A stretch of 64,000 nucleotides of DNA from Streptomyces sp. R41 (GTDB taxonomy: Bacteria; Actinomycetota; Actinomycetes; Streptomycetales; Streptomycetaceae): positions 4,943,001 through 5,007,000 of the forward strand of contig NZ_CP163443.1 of assembly GCF_041053055.1 (NCBI RefSeq), in the 5' to 3' direction. The notes below the pieces were generated by a model. The model saw only the letters and a list, made by a program, of their open reading frames with translations, was not told the DNA's origin and searched no databases. Both the position numbers and the translations under genes were made by a program. Of the stretch, positions 33,950 to 41,626 are shown piece by piece. Positions within the stretch are counted from its first letter, which is position 1. Every line of letters begins with the position of its first letter.

Positions 33950-34831
33950 TCAGATGCCTGCCGACCGGCGCCAATAGGGCACCGCCGCAAGGTTCCACAG
34001 GTCATCGAAGTGCTTGGTCCACATGGTGACCGCCTCCTCGGCGGACGCCGAGCCCTGCCTGGACCAGACGTTGAGATCGGTGCTGTAGCCCTTGGGATCG
34101 TAGAACTCTTGGTCCTGCAGTCGCATCCGGGTGGCGACGTTGTAAAGCCCATGCAGCACCTGTCCCCTGTTGAAGATGCAGATCTTGTCGCGGGGGATGC
34201 CGGGGTAGGAGCGATACTCGCAGACAACGGTCACCCGGCCGTTGTCGGTTATCTGCGCCGCCAGGCCCGACAGCACGTCGTCATAGTCCCTGCACCTCAA
34301 CTCCTGGCGCTTGCGGAAGTCGGGGTCGTCCACGGGTTCGCCGTTACCGCCGATCCTGGAGGGGACGGTCATCGGCTGGCCGAAGTCGGGCACAAGCATC
34401 CGCACGGAGACCCGCTTGGTCGGACCGGGGTCGTCGAGCAAACCCTCCAGCCGGTGGTAGAGCTCGTTGTAGAGGGTCTCTCCGGTGTAGCCGAGAAAGC
34501 TGATCTCGACCTTCCGAGCTCCGAACGCCTCGCTGACGTAGCTGCCCAGCTGACGCGAGTTCACCAGTGCGCGCGTCGGTGCCGTGATCGACCGGGCGAG
34601 ATCCTTCACCGCGTCGTACAGCACATAGCCCACCAGGCTGAGCAGCGCACCACCGAGATACGCCTTGCCTTCCAGAGCGTCTCCGACCGGCTTGACGAAC
34701 TGCGCCGTCAGCCCGGTGAGAAAGATCCCGAGAAGCAGGACGCGCGTCGCCACAGGTTCGAAGCGGTCTTGGTATCTCTTCAAACGCGCACCGACACCGG
34801 CGTCGGCCTGGCCGCTCCCGACCCTGGACAT
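33950..34831 (-). CDS. Membrane-anchored protein with the GntR-associated C-terminal domain
   Basis: About 293 aa with two hydrophobic segments (about 28-48 and 60-80) and a cytosolic C-terminal domain. That domain resembles the C-terminal half of the three GntR proteins nearby: RVSVRMLVPDFGQPMTVP here against RISMRMLLPSEDLAVPYP in the first GntR, then DKICIFNRGQVLHGLYNV against TFKLYLLNGTDALQALYEP, and a closing W..H(F)DDLWNLAA against AWFNSVWSLLA. No HTH is present. ATG 34831 is preferred because GAGGGGGG is six bases upstream (an ATG at 34837 is possible). It follows the tandem kinase gene by about 40 bases on the same strand. Confidence 0.75.
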   Translation of the reverse strand: MSRVGSGQADAGVGARLKRYQDRFEPVATRVLLLGIFLTGLTAQFVKPVGDALEGKAYLGGALLSLVGYVLYDAVKDLARSITAPTRALVNSRQLGSYVSEAFGARKVEISFLGYTGETLYNELYHRLEGLLDDPGPTKRVSVRMLVPDFGQPMTVPSRIGGNGEPVDDPDFRKRQELRCRDYDDVLSGLAAQITDNGRVTVVCEYRSYPGIPRDKICIFNRGQVLHGLYNVATRMRLQDQEFYDPKGYSTDLNVWSRQGSASAEEAVTMWTKHFDDLWNLAAVPYWRRSAGI

Positions 34832-34871
34832 GCGCATCCCCCCTCACCGGGCGGAGCCATCCAGCGAGGCC

Positions 34872-37118
34872 TCACATGCCTGCTGAGAATCCGACCCGCC
34901 GTGTGTTGCCATGGTCGCCGTGCGGCAATGCGCGGGCAAGATAGGGGTTCGCCGTCGAGCGGACGGGAAGGCCGAGTGCCGCTCTGGCCGCCTCCAGAGT
35001 CATCGCGTACGAGTCCACGGCCCTGCGCACGTTGGGGGCGTCGAGGCTGGCGCCTGTGACCAGGCGGTCGAGGTCGACATATGAGGAACGGACGATCTCG
35101 AGCCACCGGTAGGCGAGCCAGTCGTGCTTCCAGTTCTTGGTGTGCGTATTGGGCAGGCTGGCCGCCCAACGGCGGAACATCCGATCGCGGATCTCGGGCC
35201 GTGTCGGAGTGAGATGCATGTGCCGGACCAGGTCGTACAGAGGGTCGCCGACCATCGCCAGCTCCCAGTCGATGATGGTCAGCGCGAGGGAGTCGTCGCG
35301 GCGCACGAGATTCCACGGGTTCAGGTCCCCGTGCAGCAGCGTGGGCTTGCGCGAGGTCACCCGGTGCCGGAACAGGATTTCCTTCAGACGACGCGCGCCG
35401 GGCAGGCCCAGCACTCGGGCCAGCTGCTGCGACTCCTTGGGCAACCCCTCCACCAGCAGTACCAGTTGGTTGCACAACCACTCGTAGAAGTCCCTGTTCC
35501 CGGACCAGTCCGGCGCTGTCGGATCCAGCGAGGCGTAGTCCACCAGGGTCAGAGCGCAGAGCTGGTCCACCAGCTTGTCCGCCTCGTGGGGCAGCAGCCC
35601 GTTCACCGGGTGGTTCGGCGGCTGAACCCCGTCTTGCGGGCCGACATACGTGTGGATGGCAAAGGGGTCCTTGGTGTGACTCTCGCCCAGCGCGAGCACC
35701 CTGGGTGCCGTCACCGCGACCCCGGACTCCTCAATGGCCCTCAGGACGGCGTGCTCGCTCAGATAGCCACGTTCGCGGCGGCAGACCGATGCCACCTTGC
35801 GCCGCACCACCACCGGAAAAGCGATGTCCGGCACGCGCACCACCGAGTTGAGGTGGGCGGTTCCCTTGAACACCCGACCGGCAGGCGCTGCCCCCTCGGC
35901 GATCAAGGCGTGGCGCACGGCCCAGCGGGGAAAGTCCGGGTGTTCCGGAAGCCGTTCATCGGGCTTCCAGGCCAGGGTGGTGACCGACCTGCTGACGCCG
36001 GCCCGCCGATCGTGCCGGGATGCCTGCCACCGGATGAGGACGCGCTCGACCTCGGCCTCGTCGGGCACATGCGCGAGCCTGAGCGGCTCGGCCGCGGCCT
36101 TGAGGGCGCTGCTCACCGAGGCGGTTGCCTGGTCCAGGCTCTTCTGGTCGAGCGAGTCCTCCAGGGATCTCGCCGCACGCATCACATCCGGATAAACGGA
36201 CTGGGCGCGCTCGAAGGCCACGTAGTGGCGCAGATCCCGTGCCAGGCCGTTCGCCGCCGCCGGTCTGGTGTCCTGGATGGCATCCGCCCACGCGTCGACC
36301 ACCTCGCCCCATTGGAAGTCCGGATACCGCATCCGGACCAGGTGGGTGGCGAGGTCGTGCAGCGGGTCGCCGTATGTCGCGAGCTCCCAGTCCACACAGA
36401 TCAGGGGCGGCTCTCCACGGTAGGTGACGATCACGTTGTCCCGGTGAAGGTCGGCGTGGAGGAGGCTGTACGGACGACGGGCCATCGGGGGGACCCGCGC
36501 GGCCAACTGGGTCAGGGCGTCCTCGGGGATTCCCAACGCGGCAAACAGCCCACCGAAGTCAGTCCAATTGGGCCGGCGGATTTGACGGTCGGCGAGATGC
36601 GCCAACGTCTGCAGAAAGGCCTGGCTGTCCTTGTCATTGGGCGACCAGCCGTCGGGCAGCGGAGGTAACGCTTCCCTGCGCACCTGCGACATCTGTGCGA
36701 GCAGCCCGGCCAGCGCGCTGATCAGCAGTCCGTCGACCGGCTTGCCGTTGGGGCAGACCGTGGAGAGCGGAACGCCCTCCACGTAGCTGTGCACGGCCGA
36801 GTCTCGGCGCCGGGCGAGACATTCCGGCACATGCGGCAGGACGCCCCGGATGGCGGCGAGGATCTGAGCCTCTTGCTCCCAGGTTCTGATGACCACCGGA
36901 AGGGCTTCGGGCCTGCGGATCCGCACCGTCACATTGGTGCCGGGCTCACGCCCCACGCGCCGCGCCATCGCCTCGGTCAGGGGCAGCACGTAGTTCCGGT
37001 TGTGATGACCGCCGCTCATCACTCCGAGCTGTTTCGCCTGTCCCACGAACTCGTCGTAGGCACCATCGGCGGCACATCGTTCCCAGAAGTCGCGCTTGGG
37101 AACCGGAGGTGCTCCCAC
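34872..37118 (-). CDS. Tandem aminoglycoside-phosphotransferase-like kinase
   Basis: A 748-aa protein made of two APH/choline-kinase-like domains. The first has the catalytic loop HADLHRDN (residues 221-228) and metal-binding VDWELATYGDP; the second has HGDLNPWN (596-603) and IDWELAMVGDP. Both Brenner motifs look intact, so both may be active. Substrate unknown; small-molecule or lipid head-group phosphorylation is the family norm. GTG 37118 is chosen for CAGGAG six bases upstream. A TTA codon at 36666-36668 (Leu151) would make expression depend on the bldA tRNA. It lies between GntR-A and the membrane-anchored protein, all on the minus strand. Confidence 0.82.
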   Translation of the reverse strand: MGAPPVPKRDFWERCAADGAYDEFVGQAKQLGVMSGGHHNRNYVLPLTEAMARRVGREPGTNVTVRIRRPEALPVVIRTWEQEAQILAAIRGVLPHVPECLARRRDSAVHSYVEGVPLSTVCPNGKPVDGLLISALAGLLAQMSQVRREALPPLPDGWSPNDKDSQAFLQTLAHLADRQIRRPNWTDFGGLFAALGIPEDALTQLAARVPPMARRPYSLLHADLHRDNVIVTYRGEPPLICVDWELATYGDPLHDLATHLVRMRYPDFQWGEVVDAWADAIQDTRPAAANGLARDLRHYVAFERAQSVYPDVMRAARSLEDSLDQKSLDQATASVSSALKAAAEPLRLAHVPDEAEVERVLIRWQASRHDRRAGVSRSVTTLAWKPDERLPEHPDFPRWAVRHALIAEGAAPAGRVFKGTAHLNSVVRVPDIAFPVVVRRKVASVCRRERGYLSEHAVLRAIEESGVAVTAPRVLALGESHTKDPFAIHTYVGPQDGVQPPNHPVNGLLPHEADKLVDQLCALTLVDYASLDPTAPDWSGNRDFYEWLCNQLVLLVEGLPKESQQLARVLGLPGARRLKEILFRHRVTSRKPTLLHGDLNPWNLVRRDDSLALTIIDWELAMVGDPLYDLVRHMHLTPTRPEIRDRMFRRWAASLPNTHTKNWKHDWLAYRWLEIVRSSYVDLDRLVTGASLDAPNVRRAVDSYAMTLEAARAALGLPVRSTANPYLARALPHGDHGNTRRVGFSAGM

Positions 37119-37149
37119 GGGCCACTCCTGTAACTGAGGTTGCGGCAAA

Positions 37150-37214
37150 CCTTAGCGTCGCTGACGGCCTCTGGCGTGTTGGGTCGGTCTCAATGGTGTA
37201 AACGCACGCTAAGG
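37150..37214. promoter_or_regulatory. Widely spaced inverted repeat upstream of the tandem kinase
   Basis: CCTTAGCGT (37150-37158) and ACGCTAAGG (37206-37214) are exact reverse complements 47 bases apart in the gap between GntR-A and the kinase gene. A pair of operator sites or a long stem are both possible. Confidence 0.45.
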
Positions 37215-37254
37215 GCGGCAGGATGCGGACGGCGGCGCTTTGCCGGAAACTCCC

Positions 37255-38136
37255 TCAGGTCGCGAGCAGACTCCATACGGAGTTGAACCACGCCTGACTA
37301 CTGGCGACGAAAACTGATCCGGTGGAGTCCGGGTCGTCGTCCTTGACGTAGTGCGTGAGGGTGGCGCCGAAGCCCAGTACGTCGACCGCGAGGATCTCGC
37401 TGCCGTCCTCCAGCTCAATCAGGCGTTCGACCGGCTCATAGAGGGCCTGCAGTGCGTCGGTCCCGTTGAGGAGGTACAGCTTGAACGTCGGAGTCAGCTC
37501 CACGTGGCGGATCTCCAGCTCGACGCTGGGCACCAGGTCCTCGAGTTCAAGGGCCCGCAGCACGCGTCGCACGGATGCCGTGTGCCTGCGCGTCAGGCTT
37601 TGGAGACGGTCTCTCAACCGTGGGTCGTCCGGATCGTCCTTGGTGCGCGGATAGGGCACGGCCAGATCCTCGGACGGCAGGAGCATGCGCATGGAGATGC
37701 GCCGAGGGGCGATCTCCCCTGTGCGGATCCGCTCCTCCTGAACCCGGATGTGCATGTCCAGGGACTCGGATGTCAGCGTGTAGACGTCGAGGGTGACTTC
37801 CGGCTGCTCGAAGGCCTGGCGGATGATCGGGCCCAGGGTCACGGCCCAACCCGGCTTCGCGCCACTCGGCGCACGGGTCGGGGCACGCTGCGGTTCCACC
37901 ACACGGGAAACCCGGGACCCGCTGCCCTGGCGGGACATGATCCACCCGCCGTTGGCCAGCTCCCTCAACGCCCGTTGCACCGTGTCCCGGGAGACCCCGA
38001 ACTCCTTCGCCAGCTCGCGCTGGGGCGGTAGAAGGGCTCCCAATGGATAGGTCCCGTCGCTGATCCGGGCGAGCAGCGCGCCGGCGACACGCAGGGACTC
38101 CTTGCCGCCGCCGTCGCCGATCTGCTGTCCGTCCAC
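37255..38136 (-). CDS. GntR-type regulator A with shared effector domain
   Basis: A 293-aa protein: GntR winged helix (about 10-80; LLPPQRELAKEFGVSRDTVQRALRELANGGWI), a linker, and a C-terminal domain (about 95-293) also found in regulators B and C and in the membrane-anchored protein (33950-34831). It is not FCD, UTRA or an aminotransferase domain as far as I can tell. GTG 38136 is six bases after a TACGGT -10-like hexamer, so the message may be leaderless. It is head to head with the membrane miniprotein A gene; two palindromes lie between. It is followed by the tandem kinase on the same strand. Confidence 0.82.
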   Translation of the reverse strand: MDGQQIGDGGGKESLRVAGALLARISDGTYPLGALLPPQRELAKEFGVSRDTVQRALRELANGGWIMSRQGSGSRVSRVVEPQRAPTRAPSGAKPGWAVTLGPIIRQAFEQPEVTLDVYTLTSESLDMHIRVQEERIRTGEIAPRRISMRMLLPSEDLAVPYPRTKDDPDDPRLRDRLQSLTRRHTASVRRVLRALELEDLVPSVELEIRHVELTPTFKLYLLNGTDALQALYEPVERLIELEDGSEILAVDVLGFGATLTHYVKDDDPDSTGSVFVASSQAWFNSVWSLLAT

Positions 38137-38185
38137 ACCCCGACCGTACCTCTGCCACCCGACAAGCAAACCGATTCCGGTCAAG

Positions 38186-38265
38186 TAACCAGTCCAACCG
38201 GTCCGCTGGTTAAGGGATCAACCGGGCAGGGCAGACAACATTCAAGTCAACCAGTCCAATTGGAC
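38186..38265. promoter_or_regulatory. Operator candidates in module A
   Basis: TAACCAG (38186-38192) and CTGGTTA (38206-38212) are a perfect inverted repeat; AACCAGTCCAA occurs again at 38249, where GTCCAATTGGAC (38254-38265) is a perfect 12-bp palindrome. Both lie between the divergent starts of GntR-A and miniprotein A. Confidence 0.65.
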
Positions 38266-38311
38266 GGGGAGTTGATCGCTTCACTGGAAGTTGAAGGGGT
38301 GGGTGGAAAAC

Positions 38312-38494
38312 ATGGCTCAATGGGAAGTGGCTCTGGCGGTCACCGAGTTCATCCTGGCACTGGTGACCCAGGTGAAGTTCGGACTCGTGTGTGCGCTCCT
38401 TCTGCCACTGATCTTCATAGGCATACGTAAGGGCCACTCGTCCCTGGCGGCGGGAGCGGCGGTGGTCTTCATCATCCTGGTGTCTCAGGCCTGA
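38312..38494 (+). CDS. Membrane miniprotein A
   Basis: A 60-aa very hydrophobic protein: three short hydrophobic stretches (about 5-19, 23-38, 43-59) divided by the loops QVKFG and RKGHSS. It aligns with miniproteins B and C over hydrophobic-QxKxG-hydrophobic-IG(I/L)(K/R)-hydrophobic. The ATG at 38312 follows GGGGTGGGTGG. It is divergent from GntR-A, and its last 10 bases overlap the end of the convergent HAD gene. The function is unknown. Confidence 0.7.
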   Translation: MAQWEVALAVTEFILALVTQVKFGLVCALLLPLIFIGIRKGHSSLAAGAAVVFIILVSQA

Positions 38495-39222
38495 CCCCGG
38501 AGCTCCCGCAGGACCGGCTCGAGTGACCCCACGACCGCCTGCGCTCCGGCCTTCCGCAACTGCTTCTCCTTGCTCTCGTTACGCGCGTAGCCAAGAAACG
38601 GAACGCCGGCCCGCTGGGCGGCTTCGAAGTCCGAGGGGGCATCCCCGATCATGAGCGCGGTCGACGGGGCGGCGCCCAGGGCGTTGAGGGCGCGGTTGAG
38701 GCAGTGCGGGTGCGGCTTGAGGTGGTGCAGTTCCTGGGTGCGTCCGTAGATGTTGGGCACGAAGCACTCGGCGAGACCACGGCTCTCCAGGTAACTGGCC
38801 GCGGTGCGGGCCGAGTTGTTGGTCGCGATGGCCAGCCGGGCTCCGACGGCGCTCCAGGTGCGTATCAGGGGATCGGCGAATGCCGTGGGCATGGCCGAGG
38901 GCACTGCCTTGAGTTCCTGCTGGGTGAGCCGCGCCTCGAGCTCGGCCACCAGATCACTGTGCGGGTGGCGCCGGTTGACCGCGTGCAGGACGACCATCGG
39001 GTCCGGGTGGAAACGTTCCTCCTCGGTCAACAGTCCCCGCAGCCCCTGCCGTTCGAGCCACTCCACCAGATCCTTCGCCACATCCTCCGCGGCATGCCCC
39101 GCGAACAACCGGCAGATCGGCCCGTCGAAGTCGAAGAGCACGAAGCGGGCACGGTTGATCACTTCCCGTAGGTTCTCTGTCGCTGTCGCCACCGATTCAG
39201 TCTGCGCCGTATCAGAAGTCAC
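38485..39222 (-). CDS. HAD-family hydrolase
   Basis: A 245-aa HAD phosphatase with motif I FDFDGPICRLF (nucleophile Asp), motif II ATNNSA, motif III Lys in HLKPHPHC and motif IV MIGDAPSDFEAAQRAG; a helical cap lies between I and II, as in phosphoglycolate phosphatase-like enzymes. Substrate unknown. The GTG start at 39222 shares its G with the TAG stop of GntR-B (TAGTG), so it is translated by re-initiation after the regulator. It ends in a convergent overlap with miniprotein A. With the tandem kinase it gives the locus both a phosphotransferase and a phosphatase. Confidence 0.87.
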   Translation of the reverse strand: MTSDTAQTESVATATENLREVINRARFVLFDFDGPICRLFAGHAAEDVAKDLVEWLERQGLRGLLTEEERFHPDPMVVLHAVNRRHPHSDLVAELEARLTQQELKAVPSAMPTAFADPLIRTWSAVGARLAIATNNSARTAASYLESRGLAECFVPNIYGRTQELHHLKPHPHCLNRALNALGAAPSTALMIGDAPSDFEAAQRAGVPFLGYARNESKEKQLRKAGAQAVVGSLEPVLRELRGQA

Positions 39223-40094
39223 TAGGAGAGTGTCAGGTCAGTGGTGATGGTTTCCCAGAGGGCGTCGAACCACTTCTGGGATTCCTCCACAAAGGCGGCG
39301 TCCCGTTGGCCGGCCCGCTTCTCGAAGGAGAAGAGGAGGGACGCCGAGCCGAGGGTGTCGTACATCTCCAGGACTCCGCTGTCCACGGTCTCCTCACGCC
39401 TGGTGATCATGTAGTACGCGATCAGCGCCTCCGACTCGTTGAGCAGGTACAGCTTCACCGGTGGGGTGAACGGCAGCGCGCGGAAGGTCACCCGGACGTC
39501 GATGCCGTGGGAGGAGCGCAGGGACTGGAGGTTGTGGCGCAGGACGTGACCCTGGGCGTTGCGCTGGTCCAGCCAGCGTTTGTGGACGGGGTCGTCCTCT
39601 CCGCGCCCCTCCACCGGGACGGGGAACGCCAGGGTGATGTCCCGGGAGGGCAGCAGAATCCGTACGTCGATCGACTCCGGACGGATCCTGCCCTCGTGGA
39701 TCAGGCGGACAGGCTCCCCGAGGGCCACCATCAATGTCTCCGCGGTGAGGCAGGCGGCGTCCACGCGGACGCGCGGTACGGAGAATGCCTCGGTGAGGCG
39801 AGGCGCCAGCCCCACCATCGTCGGCTGGGGTTCGTCCCGCGCGGCGGGAACGTCGGCGATCCTCGGCGGGCTGCCCTTGCTGACGTTGCTGAGCAGACCG
39901 GCGTCCTGGAGTGCCCGGAGGGCTTGACGGACGGTGCCGCGCTCGACACCGAATTCCTCTGCCAACTCGGCCTGGGTGGGCAGGCGGTCGCCCGCCTTGA
40001 GGTCACCGACGCGGATGCGTTCCCGCAGGATGTCGGCGATCTCCTGGGGCGAGGTCCTTCTGCTGCCGTTCACTGCGACGTTCTCCTGGGTCAC
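39222..40094 (-). CDS. GntR-type regulator B with shared effector domain
   Basis: A 290-aa protein with a GntR winged helix (about 15-80; RLPTQAELAEEFGVERGTVRQALRALQDAGLL) and the same C-terminal domain as regulators A and C. B and C are close relatives (both contain VTFRALPFTPPVKLYLLN). GTG 40094 lies exactly six bases after TAGCGT (minus strand, 40106-40101), the same spacing as in C, which points to a leaderless mRNA; a GTG further in with AGGAG upstream (40073) is the alternative. It is head to head with miniprotein B and coupled to the HAD gene. Confidence 0.83.
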   Translation of the reverse strand: MTQENVAVNGSRRTSPQEIADILRERIRVGDLKAGDRLPTQAELAEEFGVERGTVRQALRALQDAGLLSNVSKGSPPRIADVPAARDEPQPTMVGLAPRLTEAFSVPRVRVDAACLTAETLMVALGEPVRLIHEGRIRPESIDVRILLPSRDITLAFPVPVEGRGEDDPVHKRWLDQRNAQGHVLRHNLQSLRSSHGIDVRVTFRALPFTPPVKLYLLNESEALIAYYMITRREETVDSGVLEMYDTLGSASLLFSFEKRAGQRDAAFVEESQKWFDALWETITTDLTLS

Positions 40095-40100
40095 GACCAA

Positions 40101-40133
40101 ACGCTACAACTCTCGCCCATCTATGGGGAGTTG
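40101..40133 (-). promoter_or_regulatory. Leaderless promoter and palindrome of GntR-B
   Basis: On the minus strand TAGCGT (40106-40101) is a good -10. Upstream of it CAACT-CCCAT / ATGGG-AGTTG (40107-40133) form an inverted repeat. The block from the start codon to about 40150 is conserved in module C (41406-41462), while flanking DNA is not. Confidence 0.6.
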
Positions 40134-40182
40134 CCTGGGAGTTGTTTATGAGTAGTAGCCAAGTGGGGACAACTTAATCAGA

Positions 40183-40208
40183 GTTGGTAACCAACTTGGC
40201 CAAGTTGG
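40183..40208. promoter_or_regulatory. Overlapping palindromes in module B
   Basis: GTTGGTAACCAAC (40183-40195) and CCAACTTGGCCAAGTTGG (40191-40208) are both perfect palindromes and share CCAAC. The first has the GT-N-AC core expected of GntR operators, and its counterpart GTTGGTCACCAAC is found in module C. Confidence 0.7.
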
Positions 40209-40286
40209 CGGAAGTTTTGCCTCCCCTCCCGGCCGGCCTCCCACCGGCCTTCCTTGAAGCAGGACTTGAAAGCAGGAGGAACCACC

Positions 40287-40475
40287 ATGCCCGCCATAGC
40301 CCTCCTCTCCGCCGTCTTCGTCGTCGGCTTCGAGCAGCTCGTCCAGTGGAAGTACGGCCCCATGGGCATCATCGGACTGTTGCTGCTCACCATCGGAATC
40401 AAGGCGAACAGTCCCACCTGCAGCTCCATCGGGGCGCTCATGCTCGCCCTGATGGTCGCGGGTCCTGCGCTGTGA
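40287..40475 (+). CDS. Membrane miniprotein B
   Basis: A 62-aa hydrophobic protein with likely three membrane stretches: AIALLSAVFVVGFEQLV, then after QWKYGP the segment MGIIGLLLLTIGI, then after KANSPTC a third, IGALMLALMVAGPAL. FEQLVQWKYGPMGII is identical to miniprotein C at all but one position. A strong AGGAGGAACCACC precedes ATG 40287. It is divergent from GntR-B, with palindromes between. No known toxin or holin family is recognised. Confidence 0.75.
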   Translation: MPAIALLSAVFVVGFEQLVQWKYGPMGIIGLLLLTIGIKANSPTCSSIGALMLALMVAGPAL

Positions 40476-40502
40476 CCAGCGAAGACTCCCGCCCAGGAGA
40501 CC

Positions 40503-41405
40503 TCAGCTCGTGAACAGCAACTCCGAGCTGATGGTCTCCCACAGCGCGTTGAACCACAGGTGGGACTGCTCCACGAACGTCGTGTCCCGCAGCCCCGCCC
40601 CCTGGGTGAAGGGGAAGAGCATGGACTGCGTGCCCTGGACGTCGTACATCTCCAGGTGCACATCGTCGATCTCCCCCTCGCGCTTGGCGAGGGTGTAGTA
40701 CGCGAAGAGGGCCTCGGCGCCGTTGAGCAGATACAGCTTCACGGGTGGTGTGAAGGGGAGCGCGCGGAAGGTGACGTTCACATCGATGCCGTGCGTGGAC
40801 CGCAGGGCCAGCAGGTTGTGACGCAGCACCTGGGCCTGGGCGTTGCGGTTGGCCAGCCAGTTGCGCTGGAGGCGGCCGTCGGCGGAAGAGTCGACAGGGG
40901 CCGGGAAGGCAAGATCGATGTCACTGCTCGGCAGCAGCAGGCGGACGTCCACCCTGGCCGGTTTTATTCGCCCCGCGTGAATCTGACGGAGGGGCTCACC
41001 GATGGCAAGTGTCAGGGAGATGGACGTCAGACACAGCGCGTCTATCTCCACATGAGGGGCCGCGAAGGCGGCGGCTATCCTCGCGCCGAGTGCCACCGTG
41101 GTGGGCTGCGGCGGGGCTTCGGGGCCGGTCAGAGACCTTTCCGGGTTGTCGGCGACGGTCGCGGGGCTCCCCTTGGACACGTTGACGAGCAGATGCTCCG
41201 ACTGAAGGATGCGCAGCGCCTGGCGCACGGCGCCGCGCTCGACGCCGAACTCGTCCGCCAGCTTGGCCTGCGTGGGCATGCGCTGGCCGGCCCGCAGCTG
41301 ACCGGACCTGATCCGGCTGCGCAGCTCGTCGGCCACCTCACGGTGTGACCTCGGTGGCCGTGGTGACCTGTTCCGCCCATTGACGGCGGCGTGTTCCGGT
41401 TCCAC
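40503..41405 (-). CDS. GntR-type regulator C with shared effector domain
   Basis: A 300-aa protein, the closest relative of regulator B: GntR winged helix (about 20-85; RMPTQAKLADEFGVERGAVRQALRILQSEHLL) and the C-terminal domain with RVDVRLLLPSSDIDLAFPAPVD, FRALPFTPPVKLYLLNGAEALFAYY and a final LWFNALWETISSEL. GTG 41405 is six bases after TAGTGT (41417-41412), as in B, so the message is probably leaderless. It is head to head with miniprotein C and its stop is 28 bases after the miniprotein B stop, in convergent orientation. Confidence 0.83.
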   Translation of the reverse strand: MEPEHAAVNGRNRSPRPPRSHREVADELRSRIRSGQLRAGQRMPTQAKLADEFGVERGAVRQALRILQSEHLLVNVSKGSPATVADNPERSLTGPEAPPQPTTVALGARIAAAFAAPHVEIDALCLTSISLTLAIGEPLRQIHAGRIKPARVDVRLLLPSSDIDLAFPAPVDSSADGRLQRNWLANRNAQAQVLRHNLLALRSTHGIDVNVTFRALPFTPPVKLYLLNGAEALFAYYTLAKREGEIDDVHLEMYDVQGTQSMLFPFTQGAGLRDTTFVEQSHLWFNALWETISSELLFTS

Positions 41406-41506
41406 GACCAAACACTACAACTTCCCGCCATCTTTGGGCAGTTACCTGATAGGTGGTTATGAGTCGACCCAACGCGGAGATAAGTACCTTTGAGTTGGTC
41501 ACCAAC
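41406..41506. promoter_or_regulatory. Control region of module C
   Basis: It holds the minus-strand -10 TAGTGT (41417-41412), the block CAACTTCCCGCCATCTTTGG shared with module B in slightly changed form, GGTTATGAGT (also in B), and the palindrome GTTGGTCACCAAC (41494-41506). Confidence 0.6.
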
Positions 41507-41626
41507 TTGAGCAACATGGTCAAGCTTCCCGAGGGTTGGCCGCCAGAGTCGCACCTGCCAGCCAGGTGGACCAGGTGGACGGTCCTCAGCGGGGGTCCGC
41601 CTCCCCGTCCCGAAGGAGGGACCGTC

